From an uncultured Spongiibacteraceae bacterium (GTDB lineage Bacteria; Pseudomonadota; Gammaproteobacteria; Pseudomonadales; CAMLJR01), in contig CAMLJR010000064.1 in the NCBI GenBank assembly GCA_946480345.1, positions 1 through 15,423 on the forward strand: DNA of 15,423 nt, read 5' to 3'. Under the pieces are notes generated by a model. It was not told the DNA's origin. It saw nothing but the letters and a program-made list of their open reading frames with translations, and made no database searches. This document shows, piece after piece, positions 1 to 8,231 of the stretch (position 1 is the stretch's first letter; each line of letters begins with the position of its first letter). A program made the position numbers and the translations under genes.

Positions 1-246
1 GCCGATGCCGAAGAATGGCAGGAAGTAGTCGAATTCGCGGCAAGCCGTCACCAGCGTTTGCTGAATCATTTCCAGCTTTTTCCTGTCGGCCCTCAATATG
101 CGGATTTTTATCATCAGCGCCTTAGTGCGATGCTGGATGGTGAGCGCACGTTGCAAACGCTCGCGCGCGATGCACGTAAACGTGTAATGAGCGAAGGCAC
201 AGTCGTTAATAAAACCCGACAAGCGATTGGTGCTTATCTCTCCTGA
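1..246 (+). CDS. 3' end of an unidentified gene (81 C-terminal residues)
   Basis: The reading frame is open from the first base of the window to a TGA at 244-246, so the gene starts outside the window and only its last 81 residues are seen. A TTG at 58 is an ordinary internal leucine codon and not a convincing start, because the frame continues upstream without a stop and no ribosome binding site precedes it. The visible tail is rich in charged residues and Gln/Leu, looks helical, and has no membrane segment or motif that I recognise. It runs towards flgL and shares its terminator. Genes at this place next to flgL in related bacteria often concern flagellin or its modification, but that is context only; I assign no function. 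Confidence 0.75.
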   Translation, partial: ADAEEWQEVVEFAASRHQRLLNHFQLFPVGPQYADFYHQRLSAMLDGERTLQTLARDARKRVMSEGTVVNKTRQAIGAYLS

Positions 247-262
247 AAATTTTCGCAGCAAT

Positions 263-288
263 AAAAAAGGCCCTTGTGGGCCTTTTTT
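263..288. terminator. Bidirectional intrinsic terminator between the left-end gene and flgL
   Basis: A perfect 11-bp inverted repeat (AAAAAAGGCCC at 263-273 and its complement at 278-288) surrounds a TTGT loop. The GC core is flanked by an A-run on one side and a T-run on the other, so it works as a stem-loop plus U-tract on both strands. It lies 16 bp after the stop of the plus-strand gene and 25 bp after the stop of flgL, and should end both convergent transcripts. Confidence 0.93.
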
Positions 289-313
289 GTTTTGAGAGCA
301 TTTGCTTATTCGA

Positions 314-1525
314 TTAACGCAGGAAATCAAACAGCGATAAACCGGCGATTTTCGCGAAACTCTGCTGCGCCGCTTGCAGCACAAAATTTTCCTGCGTCAG
401 CCGGGTAATTGCCTCGACATGATCGAGATCGCGCACATCGGCCAGCACTTTTTTATTCACGAGATCGGTGCCGGCGTGCAGCGCTTCGGTGCTTTCCAAT
501 GTATTCATGCGTGCGCCAATTCGCGAACGCACGACGCTGATGTTTTCCTCGGCGCTATACGTGTTATCCAGCGTTTCAGCGACGAGTTCCTGCAGACGTA
601 TTTTGTCGTCGGTGTCATCGCCATACGCCCGCAAGCCATCGATGAGTTTGCCCACCGTCGCGAATACGCTTTGTGTCGCCGGCGGATCCACCTGAAAATC
701 ATCGCCGGTCGCCGGTGTGCCGACGATTTTCATGCTGACACCGTTGAACACAATGTCTTCGCCCGACGTATAAGCGGCGCCGCTCACAACGGCAGGGCCG
801 CCGCCGACTGGAACGATGTCATAAGTAGTCGGCGAGGTGAATGAGATCGTGTAGCTATCGGTGAAGTTCGCATCGAACACCGCTTGATCGACAACATGGC
901 CCGACGAAATGGTTGCAGTGCCGGTATTGCCCGCCGCAGCAGTGGTGCCGAGGCGCGGCGAAGGTATCGCGATGAAAATCGCATTGCCGCTGTCGTTGAC
1001 GGCAACCTGCGTGCTCGATGCAACCTGCACCAGGCGCTGACCGTCATCGCCGCGATAAGTGAAATCGTTGCCGACGCGAACGAACGGTTCCTGTTCGCCT
1101 TTGTAACCACCAAAAATATATTCGCCCGACGCACTGCGCGTATTCGCCAACCCACCGAGTTCAGCGAGACGTGTTTCCAATTCTTCGGCAATCGCCTGCC
1201 GTTCGCTGAACGACAGCGCGCCACTGCCTGCCTGTATTGCACGCTCGCGAACCCGCACCAGAATATTTTCGACCGATTCAAGCTGCGATTCTTCCAAATC
1301 AAGACTCGACACCGCACCGTCGATATTTTTCTGGTACTGCTTGACGCGCGCCTGCTCGCTTTCCAGTTGCAGAATGCGCGCGGCCGCAACGGGATCATCC
1401 GATGGTGTGACAACGCGTTTGCCGGAAGAAATCTGTTCCTGCGTTTTAGCGAGCTGGCTTTGCACATTCAAAATGCCATTGAGGCCGCGCGAAAAAACCT
1501 GCGTCAACGAAATACGATTCATCAT
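314..1525 (-). CDS. flgL: Flagellar hook-associated protein 3 (hook-filament junction)
   Basis: FlgL (HAP3) forms the distal layer of the junction between hook and filament; it is exported by the flagellar type III system. The 403-residue product has the flagellin-like N-terminal helices (residues 1-140, with ISSGKRVVTPSDDP at about 32-45) and a matching C-terminal helical region (about 320-403, ending in LSLFDFLR). Between them lies a variable beta-rich domain; residues 203-281 resemble two segments of FlgK. It is longer than the roughly 317-residue E. coli protein. The start is one of two adjacent ATG codons (1525 or 1522). The ribosome binding site AAGGTGA overlaps the flgK stop region and the gap to flgK is only 13 bp, so translation is probably coupled. 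It is the last gene of the inferred flgF-flgL operon and is followed by a terminator. Confidence 0.96.
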   Translation of the reverse strand: MMNRISLTQVFSRGLNGILNVQSQLAKTQEQISSGKRVVTPSDDPVAAARILQLESEQARVKQYQKNIDGAVSSLDLEESQLESVENILVRVRERAIQAGSGALSFSERQAIAEELETRLAELGGLANTRSASGEYIFGGYKGEQEPFVRVGNDFTYRGDDGQRLVQVASSTQVAVNDSGNAIFIAIPSPRLGTTAAAGNTGTATISSGHVVDQAVFDANFTDSYTISFTSPTTYDIVPVGGGPAVVSGAAYTSGEDIVFNGVSMKIVGTPATGDDFQVDPPATQSVFATVGKLIDGLRAYGDDTDDKIRLQELVAETLDNTYSAEENISVVRSRIGARMNTLESTEALHAGTDLVNKKVLADVRDLDHVEAITRLTQENFVLQAAQQSFAKIAGLSLFDFLR

Positions 1526-1538
1526 TTTTCAGTCACCT

Positions 1539-3566
1539 TCAGCGGAACGCCGTCAGCAAGGTATCGAACACCGAGCGTGCGATCTGAATGATCTGCGCCG
1601 ATGCGTTGTACGCCTGCTGAAACATAATCAGATTGGCCGCTTCCTCATCGAGATTAACGCCCGAAATTGCATCGCGCGTGGCTTGTGCCTGAGTCAGCAG
1701 ACTCTCGCTGGCGTCAGCGCTGATTTGCAATTGCGCGGCATTGGTGCCGACGTTGGCGACCAGCTGGCCATACGCATCTTCGAATGTTGCGGTGCCGATC
1801 GTATCGGTGTTCTGCAACATGCCGAGCGCAAGCGCGTTGCGGTTATCCGAGCTGCCGCTGCTGTTGTAGCGGATCGCAAATTCATCGCCATTCGCCGGAT
1901 TGCCTGACAAGTTAAATCGGTAAACCGGATCGCCCGACGAGGGGTCGTTGATGGTGACGGTGTTGTTCTGGCCCGGTGTGAACGTGCCGGTAATCGGCGG
2001 CACCAATGCGACAGGCGCTGCCGGATTCGTATTGTTCAAAATCTCATACGTCGTCGCGGACGTGAAACGCACCAGCAACGGCGGCGTCAACGCATCGGGC
2101 GTTGCGAAGGTCGATTGCATCGTGGTGCCGTCGGCTTCGTAAACGGCCAGCATTTCGCCGGCGGAAATCGCGCCGCCGCCGGTATTACTCACGCTCGCGG
2201 CAGTGCTGATCGGCTGCGCGAATGCGATTTCCTGCGGCCGCTGCAATGCCACCGATATCGCCTGAGCGCCGAGCTTGGTCGGCTGGATGCCATACACATC
2301 GCCGGCTGCGAATGTGCTGCCGGTCGGCACGCGAATCTCGAAACCATCGGGTGTCGTGATTGTTGCCGGTAATGCGCCGAGCACACCGGTGACCGGCGGC
2401 GTCAACGCGCTGCCATCGGAGCGCACCAGCGAATACGCAGTCGCCGATGTGAAATTCAGTTGATAGTCGCTGGTGGTCAGCGTCGATGCATCGCTGATGT
2501 AAACCTGTAAATCGGCGCTGCCGGTGTTGGTGCTGCGCGCCAACGCGCGGTTCTGCATCTGCGTCGTCGAATTGATATCGGTGAATAAGTTGTTGCCGAA
2601 ATTGCCTTCCAGATCGAGGCCAAGACGATGCTGCTGATTGATCGCATCGGCGACGTTCAGTGCGATCTGGCCGAGCGTGTTGGTGGCGACATCCAGCGTG
2701 CCCTGACGAAATTGCAGCAGGCCGCCGACAGTGCCGCCGGTGACGAATTGCGAAATGGGCAAACTGTTGCCGTTCGGCGCGACGAATACCACTTCGCGCC
2801 GTGTCGGGTCGGTCGTCGATGCGGCGGTGCTCAATTGGTTCGCCTGCGCACCAACCACCAGCGGCTGGCCGTTGCCGACGAACACGTTGATCATGCCGTT
2901 GCCTTGATCGACTGCGCGCACGCCCACCAGCTCGGATAATTTGCGGATGGCTTCATCGCGTTTATCGAGCAGCGCATTCGGCTGCGCGCTGGCGCCAGCA
3001 CCGCCGCCGACATCGGCAATATCTTTATTCAGCTGCGCGATCGCCTGCGCCAGGCTTGTCACTTCACTGGTCAACGCATCGAGCCGGCTATTCAGCGAAT
3101 CGTTCATTGCGCTGAGTTGCGAATACAAACCATTGAAGCGATCGGCGAGCGAACCGGCATCGTTCAATACCACCTGGCGACCGGGAATCGACGTTGGGTC
3201 CTGCGAAGCCTGCTGAATATCGGCGAAAAAATTTTGCAGCATTGGCGCGACGCCAGTGCTTTGATCGGCGAGCAGCGAATCGATTTGATCGGCGAGCGTG
3301 CTCTGAATTTTGATGCCGTTGAAGCTCGACGTATTCATCTGCAATTGCGCAATTGCAAATTGGTCGACGATGCGGCGCACGCCTTCGATTTTTACACCCG
3401 CGCCGGTATAGCCAACGCCGGAATACTGCTCCGGATTGGTGACGAGATCGATACGCTGGCGCGAATAACCCGCGACATTCGCATTCGTAATGTTGTTACC
3501 GGTGGTACCTAACGCGAGCTGGTTCGCGGTAAGTCCGGACACGCCGATACTGATCAGGCTAGGCAT
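1539..3566 (-). CDS. flgK: Flagellar hook-associated protein 1 (hook-filament junction)
   Basis: FlgK (HAP1) is the first junction protein added to the completed hook; FlgL and then the FliD cap and filament follow. The 675-residue product is longer than the 547-residue E. coli protein but typical of Pseudomonas-like FlgK. The N-terminus carries the rod/hook-family signature (GNNITNANVAGYSRQRI at about 23-39). A long helical region follows (about 90-220, including NALLDKRDEAIRKLSELVGV). The C-terminus has the matching motif NLIMFQQAYNASAQII at about 645-660. The central part (about 348-568) contains two related beta-rich segments. The ATG at 3566 has only a modest upstream GAGTG-like ribosome binding site. 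It is 36 bp after flgJ, inside the flgF-flgL unit. FlgN, encoded at 14757-15233, is the expected export chaperone for it and FlgL. Confidence 0.97.
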   Translation of the reverse strand: MPSLISIGVSGLTANQLALGTTGNNITNANVAGYSRQRIDLVTNPEQYSGVGYTGAGVKIEGVRRIVDQFAIAQLQMNTSSFNGIKIQSTLADQIDSLLADQSTGVAPMLQNFFADIQQASQDPTSIPGRQVVLNDAGSLADRFNGLYSQLSAMNDSLNSRLDALTSEVTSLAQAIAQLNKDIADVGGGAGASAQPNALLDKRDEAIRKLSELVGVRAVDQGNGMINVFVGNGQPLVVGAQANQLSTAASTTDPTRREVVFVAPNGNSLPISQFVTGGTVGGLLQFRQGTLDVATNTLGQIALNVADAINQQHRLGLDLEGNFGNNLFTDINSTTQMQNRALARSTNTGSADLQVYISDASTLTTSDYQLNFTSATAYSLVRSDGSALTPPVTGVLGALPATITTPDGFEIRVPTGSTFAAGDVYGIQPTKLGAQAISVALQRPQEIAFAQPISTAASVSNTGGGAISAGEMLAVYEADGTTMQSTFATPDALTPPLLVRFTSATTYEILNNTNPAAPVALVPPITGTFTPGQNNTVTINDPSSGDPVYRFNLSGNPANGDEFAIRYNSSGSSDNRNALALGMLQNTDTIGTATFEDAYGQLVANVGTNAAQLQISADASESLLTQAQATRDAISGVNLDEEAANLIMFQQAYNASAQIIQIARSVFDTLLTAFR

Positions 3567-3602
3567 CGCAATTCACTCTTGTCCCTATCGAACACCGCAG
3601 GA

Positions 3603-4646
3603 TCATTGAATACGTCCGGCGCTTTGCACATGTTCGCTATCGAACACGGCCAATACTTTTTGCGCGTAACGCGGATCGGTGGCATAACCGGCATCGGCTA
3701 ACGCTTTTACATAGGCGCGCGGATCATCGCCGCATGCGAGCGCCTGCTGGTAACGTGGGTTGTCGCTAATAAATTTCGCGTAATCGGTGAAGCTTTCTTC
3801 GGGCGAGCTGTAGGCGCGGAAATTCGCCCACTCTCGCACCGCCACGCCATTTTGATATTCGATCACCGGGACTTTAACGACGGCACCAGTCCAGCTCGCG
3901 TCGGCTTTGATATTGAAGAAATTAAAACTCGACGAGCCATCGGGACATTGCAGGACTTTTTGTCCCCAGCCGGTTTCGAGCGCGGATTGCGATAACAACA
4001 CGCGGCTGTCGATACCGAGTTTTTCACCGACACGCTGCGCCATCGGCGCGAGACGCTCGACAAAATTTTGCGGCGTGCCGTCGATAGCGACATTTTCGCT
4101 GCGCTGTTCGGCGGCATTCGCCAATGTGATATCGGCGCCAAATAAACGATGAATCGTTTCCTGAATTGCGCTATCCGGCGGCGCGAGCGGGGAATTCAAA
4201 CTGCGATTGTCGTTCGCGTTTTCAGCACCCAACGCAGCATGCACAGCAGCATTGGGATTAACACCCGCGCGGGTTAATGGTTGCAACGAATTGGATTGCG
4301 CCGCATTTGTATCGATGCCGGCGCGGCCCTGCAATTGACGCAAAATTGCATCGGCGATGCCGAAGCCGCGTCCTTTGCTTAACGTCAATGCGAGCTGGTT
4401 GTCGAACATGTCGCGATAAAATTTTTCGTCCGAACTCGATGTCATGTCGCCTTCGGCAAACACCGCATTCGCATCGCGCATGCTCTTCATCATCATCTGC
4501 ACCATCATCGATTCGAACTGCTGCGCAACGTTCTTCAACGCAGCGGCTTTATCGCCGCCTTTGCTTTGCGCTTTCAGTTGTTGAATACCGTTCAGATCGG
4601 TGTAGATCTGTGCGCTACTCGTATCGACGATTGGTTTGGTATCCAT
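3603..4646 (-). CDS. flgJ: Flagellar rod-capping protein with peptidoglycan hydrolase domain
   Basis: FlgJ caps the growing rod and cuts the peptidoglycan so that the rod can cross it. Both domains are visible in the 347-residue protein. The N-terminal rod-cap region covers about residues 30-105, with VAQQFESMMVQMMMKSMRDA at 40-59 and DEKFYRDMFDNQLA at 73-86. A polar linker follows, then a glucosaminidase-like (GH73) domain at about 190-335. Its likely catalytic glutamate is E224 in SALETGWGQ, and the second acidic residue of the family matches E263 in VIEYQNG. SFNFFNIKA (240-248), FRAYSSPEESFTDY (276-289) and the late AGYATDPRYAQKV are also typical. The start codon lies 2 bp after the flgI stop (TAA-CG-ATG), with GGTGGTGAT upstream inside flgI, so translation is coupled. 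Confidence 0.97.
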   Translation of the reverse strand: MDTKPIVDTSSAQIYTDLNGIQQLKAQSKGGDKAAALKNVAQQFESMMVQMMMKSMRDANAVFAEGDMTSSSDEKFYRDMFDNQLALTLSKGRGFGIADAILRQLQGRAGIDTNAAQSNSLQPLTRAGVNPNAAVHAALGAENANDNRSLNSPLAPPDSAIQETIHRLFGADITLANAAEQRSENVAIDGTPQNFVERLAPMAQRVGEKLGIDSRVLLSQSALETGWGQKVLQCPDGSSSFNFFNIKADASWTGAVVKVPVIEYQNGVAVREWANFRAYSSPEESFTDYAKFISDNPRYQQALACGDDPRAYVKALADAGYATDPRYAQKVLAVFDSEHVQSAGRIQ

Positions 4647-4648
4647 CG

Positions 4649-5767
4649 TTAAATCACCACCAATTCCGCATTCAACGCACCCGCTTCTTTCAGCGCCTCG
4701 ATGATCGCCATCAAATCGCCCGGCGCTGCGCCCACCTGATTGACCGCACGCACGATGTCGTCGAGCGTTGTGGTTTTCTGCAACCCGAACATGCGATTCG
4801 TATCCTGCTTGACCGCGACATTTGACTGCGGCGTGACAACCGTTTGTCCGCCAGAAAATGCGTTTGGCTGGCTGACCTGAACATTTTCGGAAACGGTGAC
4901 GGTGAGACTGCCGTGCGTGACGGCCACCGGACTCACGGTGACGTGATTGCCGACCACGATCGTGCCGGTGCGCGAATTAATAATGACGCGCGCCGGTGCT
5001 TCCCCGGGCGTGACATTGATATTTTCGAGCACTGAAACATACGTGACGCGCTGATCGGTATCGTTCGGCGCAGTGACGCGCACCGACATGGCATCGACTG
5101 CTTGGGCGACGCCGGGGCCCATTTTGTCGTTGATTGCTTCGGCGATTTGGCGCGCGGTGGTGAAATCGCCACGCTTCAAATTAAAAATGAGTCCATTGCT
5201 CGCAGCGAAACTGGTCGGCACTTCGCGCTCTACCGTGGCGCCACTCGGAATGCGGCCCGCGCTCGGAATATTGACGGTGACTTTCGAGCCGTCCGCGCCC
5301 TCGGCACCGAAACCACCGACGACGAGCTCGCCTTGCGCCAGCGCATAAACCTGGCCATCCGCACCTTTTAATGCAGTGAGCAGCAGACTGCCGCCGCGCA
5401 AACTTTTTGCGTTACCAACCGACGACACGGTGATGTCGATCGTCTGTCCCGGCTTGGTGAATGCCGGCAAATTCGCATGCACGCTCACCGCAGCGACGTT
5501 TTTCAATTGGAAATTCGTGCCCGCCGGAATGACGATGCCGAACTGCTTCAACATGTTCGAGAACGACTGCGAAGTGAACGGCGTTTGCGTCGTCTGGTCG
5601 CCCGTACCGTTAAGGCCGACGACAAGACCGTACCCAATCAACGGGTTCGAGCGCACCCCCGCCAGCGTTGCGAGATCTTTGATTCGCTCGGCGTGTGCAG
5701 ACGTGCTGGTGAAACCGATCAATGCGATCAGCGCGAGGTTAATCATTCGTTTCATCGTTGCAATCAC
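4649..5767 (-). CDS. flgI: Flagellar P-ring protein precursor
   Basis: FlgI is a periplasmic protein that builds the P ring around the rod in the peptidoglycan layer; its assembly needs the FlgA chaperone, also encoded here. The full-length 372-residue product has a Sec signal peptide: a KR-containing start, a hydrophobic core (about residues 9-20) and a probable cleavage after AHA at residue 26. The mature protein begins [35 protein letters not shown], split here as [13 protein letters not shown] and [17 protein letters not shown], the family hallmark. The C-terminus has [20 protein letters not shown] followed by [15 protein letters not shown]. The start is uncertain: GTG at 5767 has a weak TTGAGA at suitable distance, while ATG at 5755 gives a shorter, more usual signal peptide but has no visible ribosome binding site. 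It lies 15 bp or more after flgH. Confidence 0.95.
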   Translation of the reverse strand: MIATMKRMINLALIALIGFTSTSAHAERIKDLATLAGVRSNPLIGYGLVVGLNGTGDQTTQTPFTSQSFSNMLKQFGIVIPAGTNFQLKNVAAVSVHANLPAFTKPGQTIDITVSSVGNAKSLRGGSLLLTALKGADGQVYALAQGELVVGGFGAEGADGSKVTVNIPSAGRIPSGATVEREVPTSFAASNGLIFNLKRGDFTTARQIAEAINDKMGPGVAQAVDAMSVRVTAPNDTDQRVTYVSVLENINVTPGEAPARVIINSRTGTIVVGNHVTVSPVAVTHGSLTVTVSENVQVSQPNAFSGGQTVVTPQSNVAVKQDTNRMFGLQKTTTLDDIVRAVNQVGAAPGDLMAIIEALKEAGALNAELVVI

Positions 5768-5782
5768 GTCATCGATCTCAAG

Positions 5783-6493
5783 TTAGAACGGCCACCATTC
5801 GGAGCTGAAGAAACGCGAAGCCCAACCTTGGCGGTTCGCTTGCGCAAGCTCGCCATTACCGCTGTAGGCAATGCGCACGTCGGCCACTTTCGTCGACGAA
5901 ATTGTGTTGTCCGGCAATACATCCTCGGGACGCACGTAGCCGCGAATACGAATGAATTCCTCGCCGCGATTCAGCGTCATCCATTTTTCGCCGCGCACCT
6001 CAAGCAAACCGTTAGGCAATACATCGGCGACCATCACGGTGATCGTGCCGCTCAATTTATTGCTCTGATCCGAGCTGGCTTCGCCGCCGAAATCGCGCTT
6101 CGGATTAACCGATGTGCTCATGTTGACGCCGCCGATTTTCGGCTGCGCGCCGAGCACGACACCCGCATCGATTTCGATGCTGTCCTCTTTCTTGATTTCG
6201 GTATCGGCTTTCTTGCTCGACGATGTGCTTTCGGAAAGCAGAATCGTGATGACATCGCCGACGCGACGCGCACGCTTGTCTTCAAACAGCGATAAGCCAG
6301 TGCCGTTGCGATAAATTCCGCCATCGCTCGGCGGCGGCGCGAGCATCGCCGGTGCGGCAACCGGTGCATACGCGGGATCGCCGGGCTTGGCGTTGGGGGC
6401 GATGACGCAGCCGGTAATTGCGATCAGCGTTGCACTCGTCAACACCAGATGGCGCATCGCTGTGTGCAGGGTGAAACCGCCGCGCTTGAACAT
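5783..6493 (-). CDS. flgH: Flagellar L-ring lipoprotein precursor
   Basis: FlgH is an outer-membrane lipoprotein that forms the L ring, the bushing through which the rod leaves the cell. The 236-residue product has a hydrophobic N-terminal segment ending in a lipobox, ITGC, with the lipidated cysteine at residue 29. Typical FlgH motifs follow: SLFEDKRARRVGDVITILLSE in the first half, LSGTITVMVADVLPNGLLEVRGEK in the second half, then EEFIRIRGYVRPEDV and the aromatic ending SSEWWPF. I chose ATG 6493 because GAGGAAAGAGA lies just upstream. The internal ATG at 6457 would also keep the lipobox but has no ribosome binding site. A stem-loop (6507-6522) sits directly before the ribosome binding site. 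It is the third gene of the flgF-flgL unit. Confidence 0.96.
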   Translation of the reverse strand: MFKRGGFTLHTAMRHLVLTSATLIAITGCVIAPNAKPGDPAYAPVAAPAMLAPPPSDGGIYRNGTGLSLFEDKRARRVGDVITILLSESTSSSKKADTEIKKEDSIEIDAGVVLGAQPKIGGVNMSTSVNPKRDFGGEASSDQSNKLSGTITVMVADVLPNGLLEVRGEKWMTLNRGEEFIRIRGYVRPEDVLPDNTISSTKVADVRIAYSGNGELAQANRQGWASRFFSSEWWPF

Positions 6494-6506
6494 GTGTCTC
6501 TTTCCT

Positions 6507-6522
6507 CGCGGCAGTGGCCGCG
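6507..6522 (-). other. Stem-loop abutting the flgH ribosome binding site
   Basis: CGCGGC at 6507-6512 and GCCGCG at 6517-6522 form a perfect 6-bp GC stem with a 4-base loop in the flgG-flgH spacer. On the minus strand the last stem base directly precedes the AGGAAAG of the flgH ribosome binding site. There is no T-run after it, so it is not an intrinsic terminator. It may tune flgH translation or mark an mRNA processing site; that is inference. Just upstream in the transcript is the AT-only palindromic stretch TTAATTAATTAAT (6528-6540). Confidence 0.5.
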
Positions 6523-6548
6523 GTTGGTTAATTAATTAATCGCCGCGA

Positions 6549-7334
6549 TCAAAGCGTCTGCGTAATGAACTGCAACATTTGATCGGAGGTCGCGATGACT
6601 TTCGAATTCATTTCGTACGCGCGCTGCGTGGTGATCATGTTGACCATCTCCTCGACGACATCGACGTTCGATGCTTCGAGCGAGCCCTGCTCGACACTGC
6701 CGAAACCGGTGTTGGCGGGCGAACCTTGTTGCGGCGATCCGCTGGCTGCGGTTTCCAGGAACAGGTTGGTGCCGATCGCCTGCAAGCCGGTCGGGTTGAC
6801 GAAATCCGCCAACTGAATTTGGCCGAGCTGCTGCGGTGCGGCCTGTCCCGCGATCGACGCTTCGATAATGCCGTCCTTGCTGATCGTGATGTTCTGCGCG
6901 TTCTGCGGCAGCGAAATCGTCGGCTCGAGACGCATGCCGCCGGCGGTGACAATTTCGCCATCCGAGTTCACCTGAAACTCGCCGTTACGGGTGTACGCGG
7001 TGGTGCCGTCGGGCATCTGAATCTGGAAAAAGCCGCGGCCATTGATCGCCATGTCGAGCGGCTTTTGCGTGATCTGCAAACTGCCTTCGGTGAATTGTTT
7101 GGTCGTACCGACCACGCGCACACCGGTACCGAGCTGAATGCCGGACGGCAGCTGCGTGTTCTGCGACGACGACGCGCCGGGCTGGGCGCGAATTTGATAG
7201 AGAAGGTCTTCGAACTGCGCATCGTCGCGCTTGAAGCCGACCGTCGCCGCGTTGGCGAGGTTGTTGGCGATGGTGCTAAGGCGCGTGTTTTGCGCGCTCA
7301 ATCCGGTTTTGCTGACCCACAGTGCTTGCATCAT
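6549..7334 (-). CDS. flgG: Flagellar distal rod protein
   Basis: FlgG forms the distal rod that spans the periplasm and carries the P and L rings. The 261-residue product has the usual length. The rod/hook N-terminal motif NNLANAATVGFKR is at 24-36. The FlgG-specific stretch at about 42-65 (EDLLYQIRAQPGASSSQ, then LPSG) is the segment that distinguishes the straight rod protein from the hook protein. DMAINGRGFFQI at about 94-105 is typical. The C-terminus has the conserved EEMVNMITTQRAYEMNSK and ends in DQMLQFITQTL. There are two adjacent ATG codons (7334 and 7331), with GAGAGG upstream fitting either. It starts 24 bp after flgF and belongs to the flgF-flgL unit. Confidence 0.97.
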   Translation of the reverse strand: MMQALWVSKTGLSAQNTRLSTIANNLANAATVGFKRDDAQFEDLLYQIRAQPGASSSQNTQLPSGIQLGTGVRVVGTTKQFTEGSLQITQKPLDMAINGRGFFQIQMPDGTTAYTRNGEFQVNSDGEIVTAGGMRLEPTISLPQNAQNITISKDGIIEASIAGQAAPQQLGQIQLADFVNPTGLQAIGTNLFLETAASGSPQQGSPANTGFGSVEQGSLEASNVDVVEEMVNMITTQRAYEMNSKVIATSDQMLQFITQTL

Positions 7335-7358
7335 GGCTATTTGCCTCTCAGTAAAGGG

Positions 7359-8105
7359 TTACGACGCCTGCAGCAACCGCGTGGCGGCGGCGCTGTTGTC
7401 TTCGGCGGTACGCATCAGTTTCATGTTCATGTCGAACTGACGCGCGAGCGTCATCACGCTGGTGAATTCGTCGACGATATTGACGTTGGAGCTTTCAAGA
7501 AAACCGCTGTGCACGCGGAGCGACTCGTCCGGGACCGGTGCTTTTTCGCCTGGGCGCATGTACATCAACCCATCCGCGCCTTTCTGCAATTGCGCGATAT
7601 CCGGATTCACCAGTTTGATTCGACCGAGCTGGCCGAGCGCGCTCGGCGTTTGACCGAGTTCGCGCACGGTGATCGTGCCATCCTGACCGATCTGGACTTT
7701 TTCCAGCGGCGGCAACGTGACCGGCCCGCCTTCGCCCAACACTTGGCGGCCATCGGCGGTTATCAATTGGCCGAGTGAATTGACCTGTAGCGCACCGGCG
7801 CGGGTATACCCTTCCTGACCGTTTTCACCGCGCACGGCGATCCAGCCGGGGCCATCCATCGCGATATCGAGATCGTTGCCCGTTTCGGTCAGCGAGCCGT
7901 ACGCGAAATCGGTGCCGGGGTTTTCGGTCAACGCATAGGCACGCGTCGGTAAACCGTCGCCGTGGTACACACCCATCGCGCGGGCTTGTTCGAAATCGGC
8001 GCGAAATCCGGTGGTATTGGCGTTGGCCATATTGTTGGCATGTATCGCCTGAGCCCGCGCAATGTGCTTGCCGCCGGTCATTGCGATGTAAAGTGCTTTG
8101 TCCAT
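7359..8105 (-). CDS. flgF: Flagellar proximal rod protein
   Basis: FlgF is a proximal rod component, joining FlgB/FlgC to FlgG. From ATG 8105 the product is 248 residues, the usual family length. It opens with MDKALYIAMTGGKHIARAQA and the rod motif NNMANANTTGFRADF at 24-38. DLDIAMDGPGWIAV lies in the middle, and the C-terminus has SSNVNIVDEFTSVMTLARQFDMNMK. An in-frame start 90 bases further upstream (8195) is excluded because that stretch contains the sigma-54 promoter and is unlike FlgF; GGAG lies at a good distance before 8105. It is the first gene of the inferred flgFGHIJKL operon, as in Pseudomonas. Confidence 0.96.
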   Translation of the reverse strand: MDKALYIAMTGGKHIARAQAIHANNMANANTTGFRADFEQARAMGVYHGDGLPTRAYALTENPGTDFAYGSLTETGNDLDIAMDGPGWIAVRGENGQEGYTRAGALQVNSLGQLITADGRQVLGEGGPVTLPPLEKVQIGQDGTITVRELGQTPSALGQLGRIKLVNPDIAQLQKGADGLMYMRPGEKAPVPDESLRVHSGFLESSNVNIVDEFTSVMTLARQFDMNMKLMRTAEDNSAAATRLLQAS

Positions 8106-8174
8106 TGGGTTACTCCGCCGCAGTTTTGGCTGCGTCAAAAAAATTTCTCTCGGCAGTGCCGTTGCCACAGAGAG

Positions 8175-8190
8175 TGCAACAACGGTGCCA
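8175..8190 (-). promoter_or_regulatory. Sigma-54 promoter of flgF-flgL
   Basis: On the minus strand TGGCACC-GTTG-TTGCA matches the -24/-12 consensus TGGCACG-N4-TTGCW at all but one defined position, with the invariant GG (8189-8188) and GC (8177-8176) ten bases apart. Transcription should begin near 8164, leaving a leader of about 58 bases before flgF with GGAG well placed. This fits the sigma-54-dependent flgFGHIJKL operon known in Pseudomonas. An activator of the FleQ/FleR type would be needed; none is encoded in the window. Confidence 0.85.
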
Positions 8191-8231
8191 AGCAAAAATT
8201 TATCAGTAACTCATTGATTTTAAAGAGAGAT

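Noticed and set aside
884..1591. A plus-strand open frame of 235 codons antisense to flgL.
   Set aside because: It is a shadow of flgL with no supporting start signal or recognisable product.
6457..6493. The FlgH N-terminus contains GFTL after a basic stretch, recalling a type IV prepilin cleavage site.
   Set aside because: The conserved glutamate at +5 is missing, and a good lipobox (ITGC) with full FlgH similarity follows.
6579..7778. A plus-strand open frame of 399 codons antisense to flgG and flgF.
   Set aside because: It lies opposite two certain genes, has no ribosome binding site or family resemblance, and its Arg/Ala/His-rich product is typical of shadow frames in GC-rich genes.
8106..8195. 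A 30-codon N-terminal extension of flgF that looks a little like a signal peptide.
   Set aside because: It contains the sigma-54 promoter and leader; FlgF is exported by the flagellar system without a signal peptide, and the family begins at MDKALY.
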